Shown: piece after piece, positions 19,597-32,211 of the stretch
Layout: each line of letters begins with the position of its first letter
How positions within the stretch are numbered: position 1 is the first letter of the stretch
Source: an uncultured Pelagibacteraceae bacterium
GTDB lineage: Bacteria > Pseudomonadota > Alphaproteobacteria > Pelagibacterales > Pelagibacteraceae
Reading direction: 5' to 3'
NCBI GenBank assembly: GCA_902536005.1
Contig: CACAVT010000011.1
Location: 1-32,211 of the forward strand
Length of the DNA: 32,211 bases
The notes under the pieces: model-generated
The model's database searches: none
The model's input: the letters and a program-made list of their open reading frames with translations, nothing else
What the model was told of the DNA's origin: nothing
Translations under genes and position numbers: made by a program

Positions 19597-20732
19597 AAAA
19601 AATTAAATTTTTATTATTAATTTTTTTTTCCGTTTTTTATTTAAATAAAACAGTTATTTCAGCTGAAATTGATATTTATAAAAAAATTGATCTCTTTGGT
19701 GAGGTTCTAGAAAAAATTAATAAAGAATATGTTGATGAGTTCAATCAATCTGAGAGTATGGACTCTGCTATCAATGGACTTTTACAATCCTTAGATCCTT
19801 ATTCATCCTACATGTCTCCTAAAATTTTTGATGAAATGCAAACAGAAACCAGTGGTGAATTTGGTGGACTAGGAATTGAAGTTAGCATGGAAGCTGGGGT
19901 TATAAAAGTAATTTCACCAATAGATGATACACCTGCATCTAGGGCTGGATTAAAAGCTGGTGATTACATAGTCAAAATAAATGATGTCCAGGTTCAAGGA
20001 AAATCATTAAGTGAAGCTGTTGATTTAATGAGAGGACCTGTAGGTTCTGGAATAGAGTTAACAGTAAGACGGAGAGGCGAAAGAAAAGCGCTAACATTTA
20101 ATATCATAAGAGAAGTTATTCAGGTTCAATCTGTAAAATCTGAAATTATAGATGAAAATATTGGATACATCAGGCTTACTTCATTTAACGATAACAGTAG
20201 TGATCAAATAGAAAAACAAATTAAAAAACTTAAAAAAGATAAAAACTTAAATTCATTTATTTTAGATTTAAGAAATAATCCTGGAGGTCTTTTATCTCAA
20301 GCAATAAAGATATCAGATTTTTTTTTAGAAAATGGAGAGATAGTTTCAACAAAAAGCAGAAAAACATCTGAAAATAGAAAATGGTTTGCAAAAAAAGGAG
20401 ATATTACCGATGGAAAAACACTATTGGTTTTAATTAACTATGGTTCAGCATCTGCATCTGAAATTGTTGCTGGAGCTTTAAAGGATCACAAAAGAGCAAT
20501 CATCGTTGGTGAAAATAGCTTTGGTAAAGGTTCTGTCCAATCTATTATTCCTTTAAAAAATCGTGGTGCTATCAGATTAACTGTCGCAAAATATTATCTT
20601 CCTTCTGGAAAATCTATTTCTGAAGTAGGTATTAGACCAGATATTGAAGTAAATGAAGAAGGTGATGATTTTAGAATAAAAACTGATACTGATAATCAAT
20701 TAAACTACGCTATTAAGTTACTTAACGGATAA
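19593..20732 (+). CDS. ctpA: C-terminal processing peptidase (S41 family)
   Basis: N-terminal signal peptide from ATG 19593 (MKKIKFLLLIFFSVFYL), PDZ domain (GGLGIEVSMEAGVIKVISPIDDTPASRAGLKAGD), catalytic GSASASE and GKGSVQ. ATGA overlap with rsfS. Confidence 0.94.
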   Translation: MKKIKFLLLIFFSVFYLNKTVISAEIDIYKKIDLFGEVLEKINKEYVDEFNQSESMDSAINGLLQSLDPYSSYMSPKIFDEMQTETSGEFGGLGIEVSMEAGVIKVISPIDDTPASRAGLKAGDYIVKINDVQVQGKSLSEAVDLMRGPVGSGIELTVRRRGERKALTFNIIREVIQVQSVKSEIIDENIGYIRLTSFNDNSSDQIEKQIKKLKKDKNLNSFILDLRNNPGGLLSQAIKISDFFLENGEIVSTKSRKTSENRKWFAKKGDITDGKTLLVLINYGSASASEIVAGALKDHKRAIIVGENSFGKGSVQSIIPLKNRGAIRLTVAKYYLPSGKSISEVGIRPDIEVNEEGDDFRIKTDTDNQLNYAIKLLNG

Positions 20733-20733
20733 T

Positions 20734-21207
20734 ATGAATAAAAATTTAAAAGATTTACCACTGAGAAGTGGGGTCGGAATTGTGTTATTAAATAAAGAAA
20801 ATAAAGTATTCGTAGCAAAAAGAATAGATAATCCTAAAAATTTTTGGCAAATGCCTCAGGGTGGTGTTGATGAGGGAGAGGATAATTTAAAAGCTGCATT
20901 TAGAGAACTAGAGGAAGAAACAAGTATCAAAAGCGTAGAACTTATAAAAGAATTAGATGGGACATTAACCTATGATTTACCGGATAGATTACTAGGTATT
21001 ATTTGGAAAGGTAAGTACAAAGGTCAGAAGCAAAAATGGTTTTTAATGAGATTTATTGGAAATGATAATGAAATAAATATTAATACATCTAATCCAGAAT
21101 TTTTAGATTGGAAGTGGATTGACTTAGATTTAATTACTGATGTTGTTGTTGATTTTAAACATCATGTTTACAAAGAACTTAAAGAAAAAGTAAAAAAATT
21201 AATTTAG
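20734..21207 (+). CDS. rppH: RNA pyrophosphohydrolase (Nudix)
   Basis: RSGVGIVLLNKENKVFVAKRID, WQMPQGGVDEGEDNLKAAFRELEEETSI Nudix box. Confidence 0.93.
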   Translation: MNKNLKDLPLRSGVGIVLLNKENKVFVAKRIDNPKNFWQMPQGGVDEGEDNLKAAFRELEEETSIKSVELIKELDGTLTYDLPDRLLGIIWKGKYKGQKQKWFLMRFIGNDNEININTSNPEFLDWKWIDLDLITDVVVDFKHHVYKELKEKVKKLI

Positions 21208-21590
21208 AGTTTTTAAAACTTCAACTTTTTGATCTGCTAAATATTTAGATTGATCGTTAATATCGGTTTTATTAGCCTCTTCTTCTGCCTGTTTAAGTAA
21301 ATCTTGTTGCTTTGATTTATCCATATCAGCAAGATTAAAAATTGTACTTGTTAAAATAGATAAATTATTATTTTTAAACTCAACAATCCCATCTTCAACA
21401 TAGTAATTTTCATCACCTGATTTTGATAAAATCTTAATTATCCCAGGTTTTAAAAAGGAAATAATAGAAATATGATCCTTCAATATTCCCATCTCTCCTT
21501 CAAAAGCAGGGACCACAACTTCTGAAACATCATCTTTTACTAAAAAAGATTTTTCAGGATTTACTATTTCAACTTTAAACTCTTCACTCA

Positions 21591-21591
<1 letters not shown>
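21199..21591 (-). CDS. atpC: ATP synthase F1 subunit epsilon
   Basis: VEIVNPEKSFL..VVVPAFEGEMGILKDH; position after atpD. Confidence 0.94.
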
Positions 21592-23884
<2,293 letters not shown>

Positions 23885-23890
23885 AAATTA

Positions 23891-25426
23891 TTAAGATTTA
23901 AAATTTCCTTTTAATTGAGTGATTACATCAACAAGTAATTTTTCTTTATCTTCCTCAAGTTTTCCTGAAGTTAAAATTGTCTCGATAATTTCAGGCTTAT
24001 CTGATTTACATTTTTCAATAATCTTGCTCTCAAATTCAGCAACATCTTTTAGATCAATATCGTCTAGATAACCTTTAACTCCACAAAACACTGAAATAAC
24101 TTGTTCTGCAACAGTCATAGGTGAATATTGTTTTTGTTTTAAAAGTTCAGTTAGTTTAGAGCCTCTATTTAAAAGTTGCTGAGTAGATGCATCTAAATCA
24201 GATCCAAATTGAGCAAAAGCTGCCATTTCTCTGTATTGTGCTAGCTCTAGCTTCATTGAACCAGAAACTTTTTTCATCGCTTTAGTTTGAGCTGATGAAC
24301 CAACCCTAGATACTGATAAACCTACGTTTATTGCGGGTCTTATACCTTGGTTAAATAGTTCTGTTTCAAGGAAAATTTGTCCGTCTGTAATTGAAATAAC
24401 GTTAGTTGGAATGAACGCGGATACGTCTCCACCTTGTGTTTCAATAATTGGAAGTGCAGTAAGTGACCCGCCACCATGTTCATCGCTTAATTTTGCTGCT
24501 CTTTCAAGCAATCTACTATGAAGATAAAATACATCTCCAGGATAAGCCTCACGTCCTGGGGGTCTTCTTAATAGCAATGACATTTGTCTATAAGCAACTG
24601 CTTGTTTTGATAAATCATCATAAATTATTAACGCATGCATTCCATTATCTCTAAAATACTCACCCATAGCACAACCTGTGTATGGTGCTAAGAATTGTAA
24701 AGGAGCAGAGTCGGATGCAGTAGCAGCAACGATTGTTGTGTACTCCATAGCTCCAGCTTCTTCTAATGTTTTTTGAATTTGTCTTACTGTTGATCTTTTT
24801 TGTCCAACTGCAACGTATATACAATACAGTTTTTGTTTTTCATCTCCAGTTTCGTTGATTTTTTTTTGATTAATAATTGCATCTACTGCAACTGCCGTTT
24901 TACCAGTTTGTCTATCACCAATAATTAATTCCCTTTGCCCTCTTCCAATCGGAACTAAACTATCAATTGATTTAAGACCAGTTTGCATTGGTTCACTTAC
25001 TGATTGTCGTGGAATAATACCAGGAGCTTTTACCTCAACCCTACTTTTTTTAATTCCTTTATCTAATGGTCCCTTACCATCAATAGGATTTCCTAAACCA
25101 TCCACTACTCTACCTAATAATTCTTTTCCAACTGGAGTATCAACAATATTACCAGTTCTTTTTACTACATCCCCTTCTTTAACATTTCTGTCATCACCAA
25201 AAATTACGACACCAACGTTTTCACTTTCTAAGTTTAGAGCCATACCTTTTGAGCCATCTGCAAACTCTACCATTTCACCAGCTTGAACATTATCCAAACC
25301 ATAAATCCTAGCAATACCATCTCCAACTGATAAAACTTGACCAACTTCTGTGACTTCTGCTTTATCACCAAAATTTTTAATTTGTTCTTTTAATATTTTT
25401 GTAACTTCTGACGGATTTATTTCCAT
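23891..25426 (-). CDS. atpA: ATP synthase F1 subunit alpha
   Basis: [57 protein letters not shown]. Confidence 0.99.
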   Translation of the reverse strand: MEINPSEVTKILKEQIKNFGDKAEVTEVGQVLSVGDGIARIYGLDNVQAGEMVEFADGSKGMALNLESENVGVVIFGDDRNVKEGDVVKRTGNIVDTPVGKELLGRVVDGLGNPIDGKGPLDKGIKKSRVEVKAPGIIPRQSVSEPMQTGLKSIDSLVPIGRGQRELIIGDRQTGKTAVAVDAIINQKKINETGDEKQKLYCIYVAVGQKRSTVRQIQKTLEEAGAMEYTTIVAATASDSAPLQFLAPYTGCAMGEYFRDNGMHALIIYDDLSKQAVAYRQMSLLLRRPPGREAYPGDVFYLHSRLLERAAKLSDEHGGGSLTALPIIETQGGDVSAFIPTNVISITDGQIFLETELFNQGIRPAINVGLSVSRVGSSAQTKAMKKVSGSMKLELAQYREMAAFAQFGSDLDASTQQLLNRGSKLTELLKQKQYSPMTVAEQVISVFCGVKGYLDDIDLKDVAEFESKIIEKCKSDKPEIIETILTSGKLEEDKEKLLVDVITQLKGNFKS

Positions 25427-25984
25427 TTATGCCTCTATCATTCTATTTTCGATTTGTTGTAATTTATTTTTAATTGAGGTATCGACCATAGTACTTCCAA
25501 CTTGTACTACCAAACCTCCTATTAAACTTTCATCATGTTTGTAGTTTAATTTTATTTTTGAGCTAAAATTTTTTGTTAACTCCTCTGTAATTTTTTCAAT
25601 TTCTTCATTAGATAATTCTTTTGCTGATTTTAATTCTGCCTTAAGTTCACCTCTTTTTCTTGAACAAATTTCAATAAAACTTCTAAGGATACGCTCGATA
25701 AAAAAGAAACGTCTTTTTTGTATTAAAAAACTTAAAAAATTTTTAAATAAAGACTCGAATTTATTATTTTCAGAGATTGTATTGATTACTTTCAATAAAT
25801 CTTCTTGGCTTGTAGTTGGATCTTTAATCAAATTAGAAAAATCTTCACTTTGATCAATTAAATTAAGAATAGATGAAGACTGATCTTCGATCTGACTTAA
25901 AAGATTGTTTTCCTCTGAAAGTTCAAAAAGCGCAAGAGAGTACCTTTCAGCTGAAGTTATTGAAAATCCGGTGTCTTTACTCAA
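25427..25984 (-). CDS. atpH: ATP synthase F1 subunit delta
   Basis: AERYSLALFEL N-terminus, HDESLIGGLVVQVGSTMVDTSIKNKLQQI C-terminus; directly upstream of atpA. TTG start preceded by GAGGA. Confidence 0.95.
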   Translation of the reverse strand: MSKDTGFSITSAERYSLALFELSEENNLLSQIEDQSSSILNLIDQSEDFSNLIKDPTTSQEDLLKVINTISENNKFESLFKNFLSFLIQKRRFFFIERILRSFIEICSRKRGELKAELKSAKELSNEEIEKITEELTKNFSSKIKLNYKHDESLIGGLVVQVGSTMVDTSIKNKLQQIENRMIEA

Positions 25985-26070
25985 CTTGGTTCCTCTATAA
26001 TGTTGAAGATTATTTAAAAATCACGCCCTAAATAGCATATGACCCTTATGTCTTCAAGTAGCGGATTCGT

Positions 26071-26088
26071 AAAAAAGGCCTCTTTTTT
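26071..26088 (-). terminator. Candidate intrinsic terminator downstream of priA
   Basis: On the minus strand AAAAAAG-AGGC-CTTTTTT, a 7-bp inverted repeat with a T-tract, beginning 4 nt after the priA stop (26093). Confidence 0.5.
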
Positions 26089-26092
26089 GCGG

Positions 26093-28048
26093 TTAATTGA
26101 AGTTAATTGGGTCAACATCAACTGAAAGTTTTATTCCAGAAGAAAATTTATATTTTGGAATAATTTTTGCAAGAGAGCTTTGTAGTTTCATAGATTTTAA
26201 GCCTCTAATTAAAAATCTAATTCTAAATTTTCTCTTTAATCTAAACAATGGAGCATTCACTGGCCCTAATATTTTTCCTTCTATTTTGTTTTCAATAAAA
26301 TTTTTAAAATTAATAGCTTCTTTTTCTAATTTAATTTCATTGTCTCCCGTTAAGATTAAAGAAATAAATCTTTGAAATGGTGGTAATTTATTTTTTTTCC
26401 TTATCTCCAGTTCCCTTTCTAAAAAAATATCTGGATTTTTACTTGTAATTTCTGAAATCATCTTAGTATTATTTTCGTAGGTTTGAAAATATACGGTTGC
26501 TGGCTTTCCTGTTCTTCCTGCACGTCCTGAAAGTTGATGATAAAGCTGTAAATTTTTTTCTGCACCTCTTAAATCATGTCCTTGAGATGAAAGATCAATA
26601 TCAACAACTACAATACAATTTAAGCTTGGAAAATGAAAACCTTTTGAAATTAATTGAGTTCCAACTAAAATATGCGTTTCATTATTAATAATTTTATCTA
26701 TTTTTTCTTTAGAGTCTTTTTTATTCATTGTGTCACTTGAAAAAATCTCTATTTTTTTACCAGGAAATTTTCTTTTTACTTCTTCTGAAATTCTTTCAAC
26801 ACCAGGGCCACTAAAAATAAATTCACAATTGCCTTCTTTTTTACAGTTCCTTTTAAGATCAGATTTATATCCGCAATAATGGCACAATAGGTTATTTTTA
26901 TTTTTATGATAAACTAAATTGATACTACAATTTGGACATGTAAAACTTGTAAAACACTTATTACATAAAGCATTTGGAGAAAAACCTCTTCTATTTAAAA
27001 AAAACAAAACTTGATCTTTTTTTTCCAAATGTAAATTAACTTTTTCAATAATTTTATTTGATAACCATGATTGTTTTTCAAGTTTTGTATTGTTCAAATT
27101 AATAATTTCATAATTAGGTAATGCTGCGTTTTGATATCTTTCATTTAATCTAGAAACCTCGTATTTACCTTTTTTAATATTTTCAAAAGTTTCTATAGAC
27201 GGGACAGCAGTAATCAAATTGATTGGAATATTTTCAAAAGATGCTCTGGAAATTGCCATATCACGAGCGTTGTAGGTTATACCTTCGTCTTGTTTAAATG
27301 ATTGATCATGTTCCTCATCTACAATTATCATTCCTAATTTTTTAAATGGTAAAAATAATGAGGACCTTGCCCCAATAACTATTTTTATTTTACCGTTAGA
27401 AACACCACTCCAAATTAATTCTTTCTTTTTTTTTGAAATGCCTGAATGCCAAACTGCAGGTTTAAAACCAAAATATTCTAAAAATTTTTGTTCAAACTGA
27501 GTGGTGAGACCTATTTCTGGTAATAAAATTAATCCTTGAAAACCCTTCTCTATCATTGGTTTTAACGCTTCAAAATAAACTAAAGTTTTTCCTGATCCGG
27601 TTGTACCTTGTAAAACATGAACTCTAAATTTTTTATTTGAAGCATTCATTTTTTTTAGAGATTTATTTTGATCACTAGATAGCTTAATTAAGGTTTGTTT
27701 AATTTTGATATCAAATATTTGATAAAGTTGAGTTTCTTTGTTCTCTACCGCATTACTAGTTAAGAGTAATAATTTTAATGCCATACCCTTTGGGATAAGA
27801 TTATATTCTGCAAACCAATTTAAAAAATTTATTGTATTTTTTTTTAATGGAGTAACGTCTAATTTCTTGATTATATTTTTAGTCTTAAAATTTTTATTAT
27901 TATTTTTTTCAAATTCGTCCCAAACAACACCGGTAATTTTTGATTTTCCAAAAGGTACCATTACATAATCACCAACTTTAAGTTTTAAACTACTTTCATA
28001 AGTGAATGGATGATTAAAAATATTTGGTACAAGAATCGGATATTTCAT
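26093..28048 (-). CDS. priA: Primosomal protein N' (replication restart helicase)
   Basis: GTTGSGKTLVYFEAL Walker A, VDEEHDQSFKQDEG, CNKCFTSFTCPNCSINLVYHK..CHYCG zinc-binding cluster, GRAGRTGKPATVYFQTY. Confidence 0.96.
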   Translation of the reverse strand: MKYPILVPNIFNHPFTYESSLKLKVGDYVMVPFGKSKITGVVWDEFEKNNNKNFKTKNIIKKLDVTPLKKNTINFLNWFAEYNLIPKGMALKLLLLTSNAVENKETQLYQIFDIKIKQTLIKLSSDQNKSLKKMNASNKKFRVHVLQGTTGSGKTLVYFEALKPMIEKGFQGLILLPEIGLTTQFEQKFLEYFGFKPAVWHSGISKKKKELIWSGVSNGKIKIVIGARSSLFLPFKKLGMIIVDEEHDQSFKQDEGITYNARDMAISRASFENIPINLITAVPSIETFENIKKGKYEVSRLNERYQNAALPNYEIINLNNTKLEKQSWLSNKIIEKVNLHLEKKDQVLFFLNRRGFSPNALCNKCFTSFTCPNCSINLVYHKNKNNLLCHYCGYKSDLKRNCKKEGNCEFIFSGPGVERISEEVKRKFPGKKIEIFSSDTMNKKDSKEKIDKIINNETHILVGTQLISKGFHFPSLNCIVVVDIDLSSQGHDLRGAEKNLQLYHQLSGRAGRTGKPATVYFQTYENNTKMISEITSKNPDIFLERELEIRKKNKLPPFQRFISLILTGDNEIKLEKEAINFKNFIENKIEGKILGPVNAPLFRLKRKFRIRFLIRGLKSMKLQSSLAKIIPKYKFSSGIKLSVDVDPINFN

Positions 28049-28062
28049 ATTTTTATAATATG

Positions 28063-28089
28063 AAAAAAAATTAAGAGTGTATTGCTCTT
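28063..28089 (-). terminator. Weak candidate intrinsic terminator at the 3' end of lpdA
   Basis: Minus strand AAGAG-CAATACA-CTCTT-AA-TTTTTTTT overlapping the lpdA stop codon: 5-bp stem plus 8-T tract. Confidence 0.35.
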
Positions 28090-29471
28090 TTATCTACTGA
28101 TAAAGCAGCTTCTTTAACTGCTTCAGAAAACGTTGGATGAGCATGACAAGTTCGAGCAATATCTTCTGCACTTGCACCAAATTCCATTGCAACACCGATC
28201 TCTGCAATTAATTCTCCTGCATGAGGTCCAATTATATGTGCACCTAATACTTTATCTGTTTGCTCATCAGCTAAAATTTTAACAAAACCTTCTGCATCAT
28301 CTATGGCCTTAGCTCTTGAATTAGCCATAAACGAAAATTTCCCTACTTTATATTTTTTATTTAATTCTTTTAATTGTTCCTCACTTTTACCGATTGATGC
28401 TACTTCTGGTGTTGTATAAATTACTCCTGGGATTGTATCATAATTTACATGTCCAGATTGACCAACTATGTTTTCTGCAACTGCTATACCTTCGTCCTCT
28501 GCTTTATGTGCAAGCATTGGACCAACAATTACATCGCCTATTGCATAAATATTTTCAACATTAGTCTTAAAAATTTTATCAGTTTTAATTCTATTTCTTT
28601 CATCAAGATCTACTCCTATAGACTCTAAATTCAAACCATCTGTATTAGGTTTTCTGCCAACTGAAATCAAAACAACATCACACTCAAAATTATTTTTATT
28701 ACCATCTTTATCTACTGTTGAGACCACTGCACCAGCTGCATTTTTTTTAATTGTTTCAACTTTATTTTGCATATTAAATTTCATTCCCTGTTTTTTTAAA
28801 ATTTTCATAAATTCTGAAGAGATTTCTTTATCCATTCCAGGTGTAATATGATCTAAAAATTCAACAACTTGCACCTCTGCTCCAAGTCTTGACCATACAG
28901 ATCCCATCTCTAATCCTATATAGCCACCTCCTACTACAACCATTTTCTTAGGTACCTTTTCTAACTTTAAAGCACCTGTTGATGAGACAATTGTTTTCTC
29001 ATCTATTTCTATTCCTGGTAATGAAACTGGAACTGATCCTGTTGCTATAACTATTTTTTCTGTTTGAATGATAGTTTCTTTATTTTTATCATCCTTTACT
29101 AAAATTTCATTTTTAGATTTAAAACTTCCGTGTCCTTTAAAGTAAGTAACTTTGTTTTTTTTCAAAAGAAACTCAACACCTTTTGTAAGAACAGTTACAG
29201 CTTTATCTTTACTTTTCATCATTTTGTCTAAATTTAATTTTACTTCACCAACTTCAATACCTTTGTTTGCTAAACTTTTTACTTTGTGAAATTCTTCAGA
29301 AAGATTAAGTAAGCTTTTTGATGGGATACAACCAACATTTAAACAAGTGCCTCCTAAAGACCCTCTAGACTCTATACATGCAGTTTTTAATCCTAATTGA
29401 GAAAGTCTGATTGCGCACACATAACCGCCTGGCCCACCTCCAATAACTACAACTTGAAATTTTTCTGACAT
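28071..29471 (-). CDS. lpdA: Dihydrolipoyl dehydrogenase
   Basis: [71 protein letters not shown]. Confidence 0.97.
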   Translation of the reverse strand: MSEKFQVVVIGGGPGGYVCAIRLSQLGLKTACIESRGSLGGTCLNVGCIPSKSLLNLSEEFHKVKSLANKGIEVGEVKLNLDKMMKSKDKAVTVLTKGVEFLLKKNKVTYFKGHGSFKSKNEILVKDDKNKETIIQTEKIVIATGSVPVSLPGIEIDEKTIVSSTGALKLEKVPKKMVVVGGGYIGLEMGSVWSRLGAEVQVVEFLDHITPGMDKEISSEFMKILKKQGMKFNMQNKVETIKKNAAGAVVSTVDKDGNKNNFECDVVLISVGRKPNTDGLNLESIGVDLDERNRIKTDKIFKTNVENIYAIGDVIVGPMLAHKAEDEGIAVAENIVGQSGHVNYDTIPGVIYTTPEVASIGKSEEQLKELNKKYKVGKFSFMANSRAKAIDDAEGFVKILADEQTDKVLGAHIIGPHAGELIAEIGVAMEFGASAEDIARTCHAHPTFSEAVKEAALSVDKRAIHS

Positions 29472-30770
29472 TTAAATATCTAAAAACAACCTTCTAGGGT
29501 CTTCTAAGTTTTCTTTAATCATTTTAAGGAAAGATACAGACTCTTTTCCATCAATAATTCTATGATCATATGATAATGCTAAATACATAATTGGTCTTAT
29601 TTTGATTTCGCCATCTACAACAACAGGCCTTTCTACTATATTATGCATTCCCAACACACCAGATTGAGGTAAATTCAGTATTGGTGTTGAAAGCATAGAC
29701 CCATACACACCTCCATTACTTATTGTAAATGTTCCTCCCTGAAGATCTTCAATAGTTAATTTTCCATCTCGTGCTTTTTCTGAAATTTCTTTAATATTCT
29801 TTTCTATATCAGCAAAAGATAATTCATCTGCATTTCTTAAAACTGGAACAACCAAACCTTTATCTGTTCCAACAGCAAAACTAATATTGTAATAATTTTT
29901 ATATATTATCTCATCACCATCTATTTCAGCATTCACAGCAGGGAAATTTTTTAAAGCAACCACACATGCTTTTACAAAGAAAGACATAAATCCTAATTTT
30001 ATTCCATAACGAGAGTGGAAATCCTCCTGATTTTCTTTCCTCATTTCCATTACGCTACTCATATCAACTTCATTAAATGTTGTTAAAAGAGCGGCATTCT
30101 CTTGAGCTTGCTTTAATCTTTTTGCAATAGTCTGTCTCAACCTGGTCATTTTAATTCGCTCTTCTTCACCATATTGAATTTTTCTTTCAGATGGTTTTGG
30201 ATTTGCACCCATCAAACTTATTAAATCTCCTTTTAAAACTCTCCCATCTTTTCCTGAACCTTGAATTGAATTAATATCGATATTATTTTCAGTTACTATT
30301 TTTCTCACTGCTGGAGACAAGGTTAGATTAACATTTCTTTTTGGAGCAATATCTGGTTTAACTTCCTCAGTTAAAACCAATGGTTTCTCTTTGGGTTTTT
30401 CTATATCTTTTTCTTCAAATACTTTTGGTTCTTTTTTATTAGCATCTAATTTTATTACATTACTCACTGCAGGAACTATTTCCTCCTGCTTAATTTCTTT
30501 TTGGGTTTTTGGCGCAGATTTAACCCCTCCACCTTCTGCTGATACAGAGCCTAATAATGCTCCTACTTCAACGACTGATCCATCTTGTGAATTTATCTCA
30601 GTTAACACACCAGAAATTGGAGATGGCACCTCTAAGTTTACTTTGTCTGTCTCAAGTTCTACAATAGGCTCATCCACTTCGACTGTATCACCTGCTTTTT
30701 TTAACCATTTTGCAACAGTCGCCTCTGTTATACTTTCACCAAGAACTGGTACTACTATTTTTTCACTCAT
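29472..30770 (-). CDS. sucB: 2-oxoglutarate dehydrogenase E2 (dihydrolipoyl succinyltransferase)
   Basis: Lipoyl domain [16 protein letters not shown]3-binding [33 protein letters not shown], catalytic [17 protein letters not shown]. Confidence 0.97.
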   Translation of the reverse strand: MSEKIVVPVLGESITEATVAKWLKKAGDTVEVDEPIVELETDKVNLEVPSPISGVLTEINSQDGSVVEVGALLGSVSAEGGGVKSAPKTQKEIKQEEIVPAVSNVIKLDANKKEPKVFEEKDIEKPKEKPLVLTEEVKPDIAPKRNVNLTLSPAVRKIVTENNIDINSIQGSGKDGRVLKGDLISLMGANPKPSERKIQYGEEERIKMTRLRQTIAKRLKQAQENAALLTTFNEVDMSSVMEMRKENQEDFHSRYGIKLGFMSFFVKACVVALKNFPAVNAEIDGDEIIYKNYYNISFAVGTDKGLVVPVLRNADELSFADIEKNIKEISEKARDGKLTIEDLQGGTFTISNGGVYGSMLSTPILNLPQSGVLGMHNIVERPVVVDGEIKIRPIMYLALSYDHRIIDGKESVSFLKMIKENLEDPRRLFLDI

Positions 30771-30775
30771 TAAAA

Positions 30776-32211
30776 TTAATCAAATACATTGTTAATTATT
30801 TCTTGTTGTTGAGAATTATGCCTTTTGGCATATCCTGTTGCAGGAGTTGCGTCTGGGCTTCTTCCTATATAAGAAATTTTATTATTATTAGCCTTTAAAG
30901 TGTCTAATGTCCATTGGATATAATCTCTAACTGAAAACCAAGCACCCATATTTTTTGGTTCCTCTTGACACCAAAAGAATTCAGCATTTTTAGCATATGG
31001 TTTTAGCTCCTTAACTAAAGCTTTTGCTGGAAATGGATACAATTGTTCAATTCTATACATCACTACATCATCTCTTTTGAGCCTTTCTCTGGCGTCTAAT
31101 AAATCGAAATATACTTTTCCAGAACAAAGAATTACTTTTCTTATTTTAGAACTTTCTTTTAGTTTAATAAATCCTTTAGACTTAGGATCTATAGCATGAT
31201 CCCACAGTACTCTATGGAAAGTATTTTTTTTGTTAAAATCTTCTAAACTTGAAACACAATATTTATTTCTTAATAGTGATTTTGGAGTCATTATGATTAG
31301 TGGCTTTCTGAAACTCCTATGCATTTGTCTTCTTAAAGCATGAAAATAATTTGCTGGGGTTGTGCAGTTCATTACTTGCATATTATCATTTGAGCATAGT
31401 TGTAAAAATCTTTCTAATCTTGCTGAAGAATGTTCTGGTCCTTGTCCTTCATATCCGTGAGGTAACAACATTACTATACCAGATGCTCTATTCCATTTTC
31501 TCTCACCAGATGCAATAAATTGATCAATTACTACTTGAGCTCCATTAGCAAAGTCACCGAATTGAGCTTCCCAAAGAGTAAGTGTGTTTGGCTCTACTAG
31601 ACTATAACCATATTCAAAACCTAAAACCGCAAGTTCAGATAAAAAACTATCTACTACTTCAAATTGCTTTTGATTTTTAGAAATATTATTCAGTGGAATG
31701 TACCTAGAATTGTCTATTTGATTTCTTAAAACAGAATGTCTTTGACTGAATGTTCCTCTTCCAGAGTCTTGTCCTACAAGCCTAACTGGATATCCCTCTT
31801 CTAGCAAAGATCCAAAAGCTAAAGATTCAGCTGAAGACCAATCAATTCCAGTACCTTTTTCGATACTTTCTTTTCTGGCATTAAATATTTTAGAGATAGT
31901 CTTGTGAATATTTTTTTCCTCAGGAATACCATTTATTTTACCTGAGATTATTTTTAATTTATTTTCATCGAAACCTGTAATACCCCTCTTATCTTTACCT
32001 CTTTCAGGTTTATATCTTGACCATGTTCCCTCAAACCATTCTATTTTAGGTTTATAATCTTTTGCACTTTTGTATTGTTCATCAAGTAAATCTTTAAATG
32101 ATTTAACATTTTGATTTAATAATTCTTCAGTTATAGATTTTTCGTTTACTAATTTATTTCCATAAATTTTGTAAACACTGGGATGAGATCTAATTTTTTT
32201 ATACATTAAAG
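30776..32211 (-). CDS. sucA: 2-oxoglutarate dehydrogenase E1, C-terminal part (5'-truncated by window edge)
   Basis: [84 protein letters not shown]. Frame stays open to the window edge, so M at 32206 is internal. Confidence 0.97.
   Translation of the reverse strand, partial: LMYKKIRSHPSVYKIYGNKLVNEKSITEELLNQNVKSFKDLLDEQYKSAKDYKPKIEWFEGTWSRYKPERGKDKRGITGFDENKLKIISGKINGIPEEKNIHKTISKIFNARKESIEKGTGIDWSSAESLAFGSLLEEGYPVRLVGQDSGRGTFSQRHSVLRNQIDNSRYIPLNNISKNQKQFEVVDSFLSELAVLGFEYGYSLVEPNTLTLWEAQFGDFANGAQVVIDQFIASGERKWNRASGIVMLLPHGYEGQGPEHSSARLERFLQLCSNDNMQVMNCTTPANYFHALRRQMHRSFRKPLIIMTPKSLLRNKYCVSSLEDFNKKNTFHRVLWDHAIDPKSKGFIKLKESSKIRKVILCSGKVYFDLLDARERLKRDDVVMYRIEQLYPFPAKALVKELKPYAKNAEFFWCQEEPKNMGAWFSVRDYIQWTLDTLKANNNKISYIGRSPDATPATGYAKRHNSQQQEIINNVFD

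Noticed and set aside
26003-26057. TTGAAGA (26003-26009) / TCTTCAA (26051-26057) inverted repeat and a TTGAAG-N17-TATTTA candidate promoter upstream of atpH
   Set aside because: A 7-bp repeat with a 41-nt spacer is plausible by chance in AT-rich DNA, and the -10 match is poor; an atp promoter is expected here but I cannot place it reliably.
30391-30795. 134-aa plus-strand ORF antisense to sucB
   Set aside because: Ser/Thr-rich shadow of the lipoyl/linker region of SucB; no independent evidence.

Overview
This is a gene-dense, AT-rich window with no CRISPR array, tRNA, rRNA or mobile element. Its gene content and order look like a streamlined alphaproteobacterium, probably SAR11/Pelagibacterales; that is an inference from gene order and composition, with no database search. 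In order, it contains: a polyamine cassette (partial ornithine/lysine decarboxylase, deoxyhypusine-synthase-like protein, agmatinase); yhhQ, rpmB, pyrD and class I lysK; trkH; an AmpG-like permease overlapping a leaderless SH3-NlpC/P60 peptidase; tyrA-hisC divergent from metX-metW-gloB; rplU-rpmA-obgE-proB-proA-nadD-rsfS-ctpA-rppH; and sucA(partial)-sucB-lpdA-priA-atpHAGDC on the minus strand. The strongest non-coding signal is a SAM-II riboswitch upstream of metX. It starts at the predicted transcription start of a TTGACA-N17-TAAAAA promoter and is followed by an A8C/GT8 hairpin that would compete with the pseudoknot. Other points worth checking are a predicted near-leaderless rpmB mRNA, start-codon hairpins at priA and obgE, a dyad between hisC and metX, a possible muropeptide-salvage couplet, the DHS-like polyamine gene, and extreme gene packing (TAATG and palindromic TTAA overlaps). 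I did not find a convincing new multi-gene defence or mobile system.
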